From assembly GCA_021813325.1 (NCBI GenBank), contig JAKALA010000019.1:1-57737 (forward strand): 57,737 nt of DNA. The letters run 5' to 3'. How positions within the stretch are numbered: position 1 is the stretch's first letter; every line of letters starts with the position of its first letter. Position numbers and translations under genes: made by a program. Below the pieces are notes generated by a model. It was not told the origin of the DNA and ran no database searches. It saw nothing but the letters and a program-made list of their open reading frames with translations. Positions 25,929 through 33,959 of this stretch are shown piece by piece. Source of the stretch: a bacterium (GTDB taxonomy: Bacteria; Verrucomicrobiota; Verrucomicrobiia; Limisphaerales; UBA11358).

Positions 25929-28169
25929 ATGAAATTTCCCGTAGTGTTTTGGGCATTGGTTTTCATTTTTTGCCTCGAGACTGGCATTTTGCGGGCAGAA
26001 ACGCCGGTAACAACCGCCAAGGCAGTTCCGGCCGCTGCGGCGATCCAGTCAACAAATGTGTTTGCCGGGTATGCCGGCTCGGCCAGTTGTCGCGAATGTC
26101 ACGCGCGCGCCTATGACCTTTGGTCGAAATCGCATCATGCCGAAGCCGAACGTTTGGTTGAAACGAATCGCGATCAATCGGCCTTTGAGCCTGCCCGCGA
26201 ATTGAAAAGCGACACGCAAACCACCCGGGTTCAATGGTGCGACGGTCAGGCGCAGGTTGTCGCCCCCGGCCTCTCTCATATAATGGAAACGAACATTGTG
26301 GATCGCGTCATTGGCGAGGATCCGCTGTGGCAATTTCTCGTTCCGTTTCCGGGCGGACGCTGGCAGACGCTGGAAGCGTCCTACGATCCGCACAGCAACG
26401 CGTGGTTCAATGTTTTCGGCCAGGAAGACCGGCAACCCGGTGAATGGGGCCACTGGACGGGGCGGGGGATGAATTGGAATTCCATGTGCGCAGCCTGTCA
26501 CAACACCCGTTTGCTGAAAAATTACGACGCGGCTTCAGACGCCTATCATACGACCATGGCGGAACGCACTGTTAGTTGCGAAGCCTGCCATGGACCCTTG
26601 AAAGCGCATGTGGAGTGGCAGAAGAAATATGGTGGCACCGGTCAGAAAGACCCGGTTTTTCCCAAGCTTTCGCGCGGGCAAATTTTCGACATGTGCGCCT
26701 CCTGTCATACGCGACGGGCGGATTTGACGGGCAATTTCGTTCCCGGCGACAAGTTTCTGGATCATTACGAACCCTCCACCGTGGATGCCAGCGAGTTGTA
26801 TTATCCCGACGGCCAGGTGCACGACGAGGACTACGAAACGTCGGCTTTTCTCGGCAGCAAAATGTATCATGCCGGCCTGACCTGTCTGGAGTGCCATCCG
26901 CGCTCGTTGCACATTGCCCGGCTGCATGGCAATGACCTGTGCCTGCAATGTCACAAAGGTGGTTATCCCAAGGCGCCGGTCATCAATCCATTGGAACACA
27001 GCCATCATGCGGCGGGCAGCGTTGGCAATGAATGTGCCTGCTGCCACATGCCGGTCACGGTCTATATGCAGCGCCATCCGCGTCACGACCATGGTTTCAC
27101 CATCCCGGATCCGCTCCTGACCAGGCAATTTGGCATTCCCAATGCCTGTAATCGGTGTCACAAAGATCAGTCCGCCGATTGGGCGCTGACGAACGTCGAT
27201 CAATGGTATGGCGCCAAAATGCAGCGGCACACGCGGGAACGGGCGCAGGTCATTGCCCGCGCCCGCAATGGCGATGTGACGACGCGCACCAACTTGATTC
27301 AATTTCTCCACTCTGAAGATAACGGCTACTGGCGCGCGGTTGCCGCCGTGCTCCTGGCGCCTTGGGCCGGCGAAGCCGACGTTCGCGCCGCCCTGTTGCA
27401 GGGGCTGAATGACACCAACGCCATGGTGCGCAGCGCCTGTGTGCGCGGGCTGGGGCCGCTGGTGGAAGATCAAAACGTAGCCCGCGCGGTTCAGGTTAAA
27501 CTGAATGATCCGCTTCGGAATGTCCGCGTCGCGGCGGCCTGGGCGTTGCGGGCAAGTGTGGATACGAATTCAACCGCCGGCGCCGATTTGCTCCGGATGC
27601 TGGCCTGCAATGCGGATCAACCTGTCGGACAATTGCAACTCGGTGAATTTTACGCGTCGCGTGGCGACTTGGCGGCGGCGGTGAAACATTTGAAATCGGC
27701 GGTGAACTGGGACGAATTTTCCACTCCCTTACGCCTTGAATTGGCGGTGATGTTAAGCGCATTGGGGAAAACTTCGGAAGCCGTTGCCCAGTTGCAAGTG
27801 GCCTGTCAGAAAGCGCCCAAAGATGCCGAGGCGCATTTCAGTCTGGCGCTGGCTTACAATGAACTGGGGGAAAAGGATAAAACCCGGACAGAATTGGAGA
27901 CGGCTGTTCAATTGAATCCCAAGTTTGCGCGCGCCTGGTATAATTTGGGTTTGTTGCAGAACTCCACCGGCGAGACGCAAGCCGCTTTGACTTCGCTGTT
28001 GAACGCTGAAAAAGCCGACCCGTCTGATCCGGCCATTCCGTATGCCCGGGCCACCATTTTGGCGCGTTTGAATCGCACGGACGAGGCCAAAGACTTGTTG
28101 CGCCACATTCTCCGGCAACATCCGGACGCCCTGGCGGCGAAACAGATGTTGGATTACTTGTCGCGTTAA
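25929..28169 (+). CDS. Eight-heme cytochrome c with HEAT and TPR repeats
   Basis: 746 residues from the ATG at 25929, with a signal peptide (M-K-F-P-V-V-F-W-A-L-V-F) for export. Eight CxxCH heme motifs occur within roughly the first 420 residues: CRECH, CAACH, CEACH, CASCH, CLECH, CLQCH, CACCH and CNRCH. Many lone histidines (H-S-H-H, R-H-D-H-G) may be distal ligands. HEAT-like repeats follow (about 455-545) and TPRs fill the C-terminus (about 555-740). The layout suits a periplasmic electron-transfer protein that also docks partners. Its electron donor and acceptor are unknown; such proteins are common in Planctomycetes and Verrucomicrobia. Confidence 0.85.
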   Translation: MKFPVVFWALVFIFCLETGILRAETPVTTAKAVPAAAAIQSTNVFAGYAGSASCRECHARAYDLWSKSHHAEAERLVETNRDQSAFEPARELKSDTQTTRVQWCDGQAQVVAPGLSHIMETNIVDRVIGEDPLWQFLVPFPGGRWQTLEASYDPHSNAWFNVFGQEDRQPGEWGHWTGRGMNWNSMCAACHNTRLLKNYDAASDAYHTTMAERTVSCEACHGPLKAHVEWQKKYGGTGQKDPVFPKLSRGQIFDMCASCHTRRADLTGNFVPGDKFLDHYEPSTVDASELYYPDGQVHDEDYETSAFLGSKMYHAGLTCLECHPRSLHIARLHGNDLCLQCHKGGYPKAPVINPLEHSHHAAGSVGNECACCHMPVTVYMQRHPRHDHGFTIPDPLLTRQFGIPNACNRCHKDQSADWALTNVDQWYGAKMQRHTRERAQVIARARNGDVTTRTNLIQFLHSEDNGYWRAVAAVLLAPWAGEADVRAALLQGLNDTNAMVRSACVRGLGPLVEDQNVARAVQVKLNDPLRNVRVAAAWALRASVDTNSTAGADLLRMLACNADQPVGQLQLGEFYASRGDLAAAVKHLKSAVNWDEFSTPLRLELAVMLSALGKTSEAVAQLQVACQKAPKDAEAHFSLALAYNELGEKDKTRTELETAVQLNPKFARAWYNLGLLQNSTGETQAALTSLLNAEKADPSDPAIPYARATILARLNRTDEAKDLLRHILRQHPDALAAKQMLDYLSR

Positions 28170-28453
28170 CCGCGCAAGCCTGGAAAACAGCGGTCGCCGC
28201 TAAAATTAACCCGGTTCCATCGCGATCCCGCAGAGGCGTCATCGCTTTGGACGATTTACCCGGTTGGCTTTGTAAATGCTACTTTGCGCGCACAGTTTTC
28301 CAGCCGGAACCCAAGGCTTGAACGTTTAGCATTTGGCGGGATTCGCCGGGGTTCTCACTCTGGAAAATGAAAATAGCTGTGCGGGCTTTCCGGGCGGCGG
28401 CTGTTAAAGGGCGGGGCTTTGAAGCAAGGCCATACGGTTTATCGCCGTCACCC
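28170..28453. other. Non-coding stretch before the LuxR relic
   Basis: No convincing gene is visible. From about 28367 the reading frame that leads into the response-regulator relic is open but looks degraded (A-F-R-A-A-A-V-K-G-R-G). Nothing else stands out. Confidence 0.4.
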
Positions 28454-28673
28454 ATGAGCAGCCAGATTGTCCGGCGCGTGCTGCAATCGTTCCATGAACC
28501 TTCGCCCAAGCCGGACGCCGTGCCGCTGACGGAACGGGAAACGGAGATTTTATCATTCCTGTCCCCAGGGCCGGCCAACAAGGAAATCGCGGACAAAATG
28601 CAGATCAGCGTGCCGCCGGTGCGCACACATTTGCGTGCCTGTCTCCGGAAAAATTCATGTGCGTTCGCAGGCC
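28454..28673 (+). pseudogene. LuxR/NarL-type response regulator, C-terminal relic
   Basis: The open frame reads M-S-S-Q-I-V-R-R-V-L-Q-S-F, the linker typical of verrucomicrobial NarL-type regulators, then the helix-turn-helix L-T-E-R-E-T-E-I-L-S-F-L, N-K-E-I-A-D-K-M-Q-I-S and R-T-H-L-R. Just after this the expected K-L-H-V-R-S-R motif is found only in the next frame (K-I-H-V-R-S-Q-A), so a frameshift has occurred. No receiver domain is present upstream. It ends where the pseudouridine synthase gene ends on the other strand. Confidence 0.65.
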
Positions 28674-29383
28674 TACGGCTGGCCCGGTTTGCGGGCGAGC
28701 ACCGACTTGATTTCGCTGGCGTTCAAAATTTTCCACTCACCCGGGGCGAGGTCGCCAAGGTGAAACGCGCCGGTGCGCACCCGCAGCAAACGCAAGGTCG
28801 GATGACCAATGGCGGCGGTCATGCGCCTGACTTGACGGTTTTTGCCTTCGACCAGTTCCAAGCCGATCCAGCAGTCGGGCACGTTTTTGCGGAAACGGAT
28901 GGGGGGCGTGCGCGGGTGGATGATGGTGGGCGTTTCATCGTGGATTGATGGGCCGTCCCGCTGGCTGTCCGCGAGAGCCGGTTGCGGTTCCAGCAACCAG
29001 GCGTGGCACGGCAAGGTTTTTCGGCCTTGAATCACCAATCCGTTTTGCAGCCGATCCAACGCTTCACGGCTGGGAATTCTTTCCACTTGCGCCCAATACT
29101 CCCGTTCGTGGGCGTGGCGGGGATGGAGCAGCGGCTCGTTCCAACGGGCTTCATCGCTCAACAGCAGCAGCCCTTCGGAATCGGCATCCAGCCGGCCAAT
29201 GGCATAAACGTTCTTGGGAAATTTGAAATCGGCCAGCGGACGGTTGGGCGATCCGTCGCGGGTGAACTGTGAAAGCACGCCGTAAGGTTTGTGGAAGGCA
29301 ATCAGCACCGGGGCAGTTTTGAGTGGAACCAGCCCGCTGGCAAGACGGCAAAACGACGGATTTCGTGGCCGGCGGGTTTTCAC
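28673..29383 (-). CDS. RsuA/RluE-type rRNA pseudouridine synthase
   Basis: 236 residues, GTG start (an internal start nearer A-F-H-K-P-Y-G-V is possible). The catalytic motif is G-R-L-D-A-D-S-E-G-L-L-L-L with Asp as nucleophile, and the K-N-R-Q-V-R-R-M-T-A-A-I-G-H-P motif is present. No N-terminal S4 domain, which fits RluE-like enzymes that modify 23S rRNA rather than RsuA or RluB. A proline/His-rich insert (H-D-E-T-P-T-I-I-H-P) is unusual. It is divergent from the HAD-Nudix gene with a 46-bp gap. Confidence 0.85.
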   Translation of the reverse strand: MKTRRPRNPSFCRLASGLVPLKTAPVLIAFHKPYGVLSQFTRDGSPNRPLADFKFPKNVYAIGRLDADSEGLLLLSDEARWNEPLLHPRHAHEREYWAQVERIPSREALDRLQNGLVIQGRKTLPCHAWLLEPQPALADSQRDGPSIHDETPTIIHPRTPPIRFRKNVPDCWIGLELVEGKNRQVRRMTAAIGHPTLRLLRVRTGAFHLGDLAPGEWKILNASEIKSVLARKPGQP

Positions 29384-29429
29384 AAAAACAGTTCGCGTCT
29401 TTCGACGGTTTCGTGCTTAAATCCCGCCT

Positions 29430-30542
29430 GTGATTCGCAACATCATTTTTGACTGGTCGGGCACCTTGGTGGACGATTTGCCGGCCGTTTTAAAGGCATC
29501 GAATTTTGTTCTTCGGCAATCCGGGCAGCCCGCCATGACGCTGGACCGGTTTCGGGCGGAATTTGCGCTTCCGTTCAAGAAATTTTACGACCGGCACACG
29601 CCGGATGTGCCCCTGGCGCAGTTGGAAGCATGGTTTCATCAGGAGTTCAGCCGGTCCCGGGCGTCGGTGTTGGAACTGCCGCATGCCCGGAAATTTTTGG
29701 AGTTTTGTCGCCAGCGCAACCTCCGCACTTTTCTGTTGAGCACCGTGCATGGCGATTATTTCAAGACGCAATGTGAGGTGACCGGTTTTGACGTTTTCCT
29801 CGACAAACCTTACACCGGGGTCTGGGACAAACGTGAAAAGATTCATGAGATTCTGCGTGAAAACCATCTGCGCCCCGAGGAAACGGTGTTCATCGGCGAC
29901 ATGGAGCACGATGTGGAAACCGCGCGGCACGGCGGCATTTATTCCTGTGCCGTGCTGACCGGTTACAACACGCTGGATCAACTTCGCGCCGCGCGGCCGG
30001 ACGTGATTGTGGAACACCTCGGCGAACTGCAAGGTTTGCTGGAGAAACATCGGTTTGATTTCAAAAAACTGACAATTCCGGGCGAGACGGCGGAGCCTCC
30101 GCTGGCGACGGTGGGCGCGTTGATTTTCAATCCGCCCGGCGAAGTTCTGATGATTCGCACCCACAAATGGTCGGGCAAATGGGGCATCCCCGGCGGCAAA
30201 ATCAAACGGGGCGAAACGTCCGAGGCCGCGTTGCGGCGCGAGATCAAGGAAGAGACCAATTTGAGGGTGAAGGATATTGAATTCGTTTTGGCGCAGGACA
30301 GCATCGATTCCAAGGAGTTTTATCGCGAGGCTCATTTCGTTTTGCTGAACTACGTCTGTCGTGCCGTCGGCAAGGGAAACAATGTGATTCTGAATGATGA
30401 AGGTTTTGAGTTCCAATGGATCCCCTTGAAACTGGCCAAGACGCTGAAACTGAACAAGCCCACCAAAATTCTGGTGGATGCGGTGATGGCCAAGAAGCCG
30501 AACCCGGCAAATCCAAACGGGCCTTGGCGAAAACGGGGCTGA
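29430..30542 (+). CDS. HAD-hydrolase/Nudix-hydrolase fusion protein
   Basis: 370 residues from a GTG start. Residues 1-215 are a HAD phosphatase: motif I D-W-S-G-T-L-V-D-D (the second Asp of the usual DxD is Ser), motif III/IV around G-D-M-E-H-D-V-E-T-A. Residues ~225-355 are a Nudix hydrolase with an intact box, G-x5-E-x7-R-E-x2-E-E: G-K-I-K-R-G-E ... R-R-E-I-K-E-E-T. The first domain may remove a phosphate and the second may cleave a nucleoside diphosphate derivative. The neighbour 20 bp downstream is folB; bacterial dihydroneopterin-triphosphate handling can use a Nudix enzyme plus a phosphatase, so a folate role is a possible inference. Confidence 0.8.
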   Translation: MIRNIIFDWSGTLVDDLPAVLKASNFVLRQSGQPAMTLDRFRAEFALPFKKFYDRHTPDVPLAQLEAWFHQEFSRSRASVLELPHARKFLEFCRQRNLRTFLLSTVHGDYFKTQCEVTGFDVFLDKPYTGVWDKREKIHEILRENHLRPEETVFIGDMEHDVETARHGGIYSCAVLTGYNTLDQLRAARPDVIVEHLGELQGLLEKHRFDFKKLTIPGETAEPPLATVGALIFNPPGEVLMIRTHKWSGKWGIPGGKIKRGETSEAALRREIKEETNLRVKDIEFVLAQDSIDSKEFYREAHFVLLNYVCRAVGKGNNVILNDEGFEFQWIPLKLAKTLKLNKPTKILVDAVMAKKPNPANPNGPWRKRG

Positions 30543-30562
30543 TTAAATCCAATCTGACCGGC

Positions 30563-30928
30563 ATGAAGACTGGAAAAATTTCCATCGTGGATCTGGAAGT
30601 GGGCTGTTGCGTCGGCGTCGGCGAGGAGGAGCGCGGCAAACCTCAACGCCTGTTGCTCACACTGGAACTGCAAGCCGATTTTACGGAGGCCGCTGCGACC
30701 GACGACCTTGCCCATACCATCGACTATTTTGCCGTCGCGCAACGGCTCAAGCATTTCTGCGCCGCCGGCTCATGGAAACTGATCGAAAAACTGGCCGCTG
30801 ACATTGCCGATTTGGTGATCAGTGAATTCAGGCCGGGCCGGGTGTTTGTGGAGGTGAAAAAGTTCATTGTTCCCGAAGCGCGTCATGTTTCGGTCAGTCT
30901 GACGAAACGGGCTCAAGCGCGACCTTGA
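30563..30928 (+). CDS. folB: Dihydroneopterin aldolase (FolB)
   Basis: 121 residues from the ATG at 30563. Cleaves 7,8-dihydroneopterin for folate synthesis. Family features are the initial I-V-D-L-E-V-G-C-C-V-G-V, the T-I-D-Y-F-A-V-A-Q-R-L segment, the active-site L-I-E-K-L-A-A-D-I-A glutamate and V-E-V-K-K-F-I-V-P with the catalytic lysine. It lies 20 bp downstream of the HAD-Nudix gene and ends 8 bp from the convergent comEC stop. Confidence 0.85.
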   Translation: MKTGKISIVDLEVGCCVGVGEEERGKPQRLLLTLELQADFTEAAATDDLAHTIDYFAVAQRLKHFCAAGSWKLIEKLAADIADLVISEFRPGRVFVEVKKFIVPEARHVSVSLTKRAQARP

Positions 30929-30936
30929 AAACGTGT

Positions 30937-33378
30937 TCAAAGTTTTTCGCCGGGAACGATGGGAGACAAAGGGAAAATCCATTTCTGGCCGTCCATTGTT
31001 TGCAGCTTCCATTGTCCGGGTTTGAAAACCAACGTGACCGCTCCCGCTTTTCGCGTGTAAATGACGGGGACGTTACGGCGCGCGAGTCGTTCCATCAAAG
31101 CGGGGGATGCGCGCTTGGTGGCGGGAGAATCCGAATCTGCAATGATGATGAGGCGGGGGTTGACGGCATCCAGTAAAACGTCGTTGAGGGGCTGCGATTT
31201 CTCGGGCAGACCGGCAATGACCACGTCGGCGTGTGGTGCATCAACGTGACCGAGCAAATCGGCCTGGCCACTGCGGCCCAGATCGGAGAGCATTAAAACG
31301 CGGACCTGGTGCATCTGTCCCATCAAGACCAGCGAATTATCATCGGCTTGAGCAAAGGTGTTGGTTGCGGCCGGATGCAGCACCCGCCATGCGCCCAGGC
31401 GGTCGCCGCGTTGGACGCGTTGGTGCAGGCCGCTGGAACGATCAATGACCTGCATGATTTCGCGGTAACAGTGCGAACGAAATCGCGCCGGACTGGTGAA
31501 CACTTCATTTGCCGAAAATCCATCGCAAATGATGGCTGCTCCCCCGGTGTCGGAACTGTCGCCTTGCGTCAAAACGAGGCGGGGCAGATGGTTTATGCCT
31601 TGAGCGTGCAGAAAGGGAATGGTGACAAAATTCGCGGCGTTGGTGTTGCCGCAATCCACTAACAAATTGTTGGCCGCCTGGCCGTCGTGAACGAACACGG
31701 CGCTGCCGCCGTTTAGCGGCAACACGGTCAGGGTGGTGGTGTGCCGGGCCTCGTGCCATCGCCAAACGTAAAAGCCTCCAACCGCAACCAGACAAACCAG
31801 CGCCGGCAGACGCCATTTCTGCCGGAACAGTTGTCCGGTTAAAACGGCGACCAACCCCGCGTAGTAAATAATGAAATCCAAAATGCCGGGGCCGCTGACG
31901 AAAAAGTAGGCGCCGGGCCATTGGATGACGGCCTGATTGATCCGCAACATGAGTGACATCCATAGCCAGGCACTGTGATTAAACAGTTCTGTGGCCAGCG
32001 GAAACCATGCGTTGCAAATGAGGCTGCCCACATTGCAGGCCAGGGCCGCGCCCGCCAAGGGGATGACCAACAGATTGGCCAGCAGTGTCACCGGGCTGAA
32101 CAAATGAAAGTAGGCGGCGCACAGGGGCCAGGAACCCAGCCAGGCAGCGAAGGACACCGAGAGCCACGCCAGGATCATGCGGGTGAAAGCGGTGACAACT
32201 CGGCGCCATCGGGGAACCAGTGCCGGCGGCAACATCGGATCGCGGCCGGTGAAGCGATGTCGCATTTTATCGAGAGCCGGCATTAGCAGTGCGATACTCA
32301 AGACCACGCAGAACGAAAGCTGAAAACTGGCTTGAAAGAGCTGAAGCGGATCGCCGATGAGAATGATCAGGGCGGCGGCCGCCAAAGAGTTGAGCAGGTT
32401 GGAGGGTTGTTTCAGCATCCACCCGCCGATGACAATGCTCATCATGATCGTGGCCCGAATCGCCGATGGCTGCCAGCCCGTGACTCCGGTGTAAAACCAC
32501 AGCCAGGGAATGATGATCATGCCGCAGCCGGCCCGCGGCAGTTGGATCACCCGCAGAATGGCGATTAAAATCCCGGCGATGAGCGCAATATGCAGGCCGG
32601 AGATGGCAAAGATGTGCATGGTTCCAGATTCGCGGAAGGGGGCGGAAATTTCGCCCGTGAGTCCGGGGCGCCACCCCAAGGTCATGGCCCACAGCAGCTC
32701 CACCGGCTCGTCAATCGCTGGCAGCCCATAAGCAAGCGTTGCTTTGGCCCAATGCAGAAAACGGTCACTCACGGGGGGCGAGTGTCGGTTGGTGGAAAGC
32801 AGGGTCCAGTCGGCGGGATCAGCCTTCAAGGCAAAATAGATTCCCTGCATCCGCAAAAATCTTTGATAATCCAACAGCCCTGCTGCCACCGGTGGTTTCG
32901 GCGGGCTGATGACGCCGCGAATTTCGACGGTTTGACCAGCAAAATAATTTGACGTAAGCCGGTTGGGGGTGCGAATGGCAATGGTGCCAACGGCTGGCTG
33001 CCAGCCGGCTCCGCGGTGTATTTGGATGACGTCGAGATTGGCGGCGGTGAAACCGCCGCTGTTTTCACCCTGACCGTAATTGTGTTGCGTGGGCGAACTT
33101 TCCAGCCGGCCCCGCACGTTAACCAGTTCCGGCTCCTGCGTTAGGATTGTCCGCAGATCCGCCGGGGAGATTTGTCTTGTGTGGATGGCGAGGTTAATGC
33201 AGCCCGTGCATAGGATCAGCGCCCAAAGCAGGGATGGTCGGAGCCTTTCAAATATGAATGCAATGGCAAGCGCGGCAAAGGTGCCGGCAAACAACCAAGA
33301 GATGGGGGGCGGGCTGCATTGCCCCCAAAGCAGGCCGGCCGCATAGACTAAGACCACGCTGGCGAGCGGCTTGTTCAT
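30937..33378 (-). CDS. comEC: ComEC/Rec2-type DNA uptake channel protein
   Basis: 813 residues from the ATG at 33378. An N-terminal membrane region and OB-like DUF4131 (L-V-N-V-R-G-R-L-E-S-S) are followed by the competence domain with about ten helices (F-A-I-S-G-L-H-I-A-L-I-A-G and R-A-T-I-M-M-S-I-V-I-G-G), then a C-terminal metallo-beta-lactamase-like domain. In that domain the usual L-V-L-T-H-x-H-x-D-H-x-G-G reads L-V-L-T-Q-G-D-S-S-D-T-G-G, so the metal-binding histidines are missing. The channel should import single-stranded DNA; strand degradation by this domain is doubtful. It lies 1 bp after the VanZ-like gene. No comEA is seen. Confidence 0.87.
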   Translation of the reverse strand: MNKPLASVVLVYAAGLLWGQCSPPPISWLFAGTFAALAIAFIFERLRPSLLWALILCTGCINLAIHTRQISPADLRTILTQEPELVNVRGRLESSPTQHNYGQGENSGGFTAANLDVIQIHRGAGWQPAVGTIAIRTPNRLTSNYFAGQTVEIRGVISPPKPPVAAGLLDYQRFLRMQGIYFALKADPADWTLLSTNRHSPPVSDRFLHWAKATLAYGLPAIDEPVELLWAMTLGWRPGLTGEISAPFRESGTMHIFAISGLHIALIAGILIAILRVIQLPRAGCGMIIIPWLWFYTGVTGWQPSAIRATIMMSIVIGGWMLKQPSNLLNSLAAAALIILIGDPLQLFQASFQLSFCVVLSIALLMPALDKMRHRFTGRDPMLPPALVPRWRRVVTAFTRMILAWLSVSFAAWLGSWPLCAAYFHLFSPVTLLANLLVIPLAGAALACNVGSLICNAWFPLATELFNHSAWLWMSLMLRINQAVIQWPGAYFFVSGPGILDFIIYYAGLVAVLTGQLFRQKWRLPALVCLVAVGGFYVWRWHEARHTTTLTVLPLNGGSAVFVHDGQAANNLLVDCGNTNAANFVTIPFLHAQGINHLPRLVLTQGDSSDTGGAAIICDGFSANEVFTSPARFRSHCYREIMQVIDRSSGLHQRVQRGDRLGAWRVLHPAATNTFAQADDNSLVLMGQMHQVRVLMLSDLGRSGQADLLGHVDAPHADVVIAGLPEKSQPLNDVLLDAVNPRLIIIADSDSPATKRASPALMERLARRNVPVIYTRKAGAVTLVFKPGQWKLQTMDGQKWIFPLSPIVPGEKL

Positions 33379-33379
33379 G

Positions 33380-33835
33380 TTACCATCGTTTAAAAAGTTT
33401 ACCCGCCATCCAGAGCAGGAGCATTCCCGCGGCTCCGCCACCAGTGTCTATGAAGATGTCGGAAACCATGCCCGTCCGTGTCGGAACAAACACCTGGTGA
33501 AGTTCATCGGTGGCGGCATACAGGAAAACAATCGCGACGGCTAGTCCGGCTTCGGGCCAGAGCCAGTGATGGTTATTACGGCGGTGGGAATGGATGGCGC
33601 GCCAGAGCAGCATGGCGAGGATGGCGTATTCGGAAAGATGGCAGGCTTTGCGGAATAAATAATGCAAGACCTCCACATGCGCGGCGGATAGGTTTGGAAA
33701 CAACCAGCGAATGAGCGGCTCAAAATAGCGGGAGGAATGTTCGTAGGATTCCGTATCCGCAGAGGCGCAAAAAATGAGGCTCATCCAAAGCAGCGGTGGA
33801 ACCCAATAAAAAATGAGCTTCTTGAATTTCGGCAC
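33380..33835 (-). CDS. VanZ-like membrane protein
   Basis: 151 residues, four hydrophobic helices. VanZ-like features are R-K-A-C-H-L-S-E-Y-A-I-L and D-E-L-H-Q-V-F-V-P-T-R-T-G-M with S-D-I-F-I-D-T-G-G. The family was named for teicoplanin resistance, but most members are uncharacterised envelope proteins; I do not infer resistance. It is translationally linked to comEC (stop and next start 1 bp apart). Confidence 0.82.
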   Translation of the reverse strand: MPKFKKLIFYWVPPLLWMSLIFCASADTESYEHSSRYFEPLIRWLFPNLSAAHVEVLHYLFRKACHLSEYAILAMLLWRAIHSHRRNNHHWLWPEAGLAVAIVFLYAATDELHQVFVPTRTGMVSDIFIDTGGGAAGMLLLWMAGKLFKRW

Positions 33836-33959
33836 ATCCGATGAAAACGGGATTCTGACGGTTCGGCAATCACAAATTGCCCCGCGTCATTCATGGATTG
33901 GTGTTTTTTCCCCTTTGCGATTGCCAAGCGGCGTCGGATTTGGCACAGAAATGCGGCCG

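Noticed and set aside
26535-27473. 312-residue - strand open frame opposite the cytochrome gene
   Set aside because: Antisense to eight CxxCH motifs; no family features.
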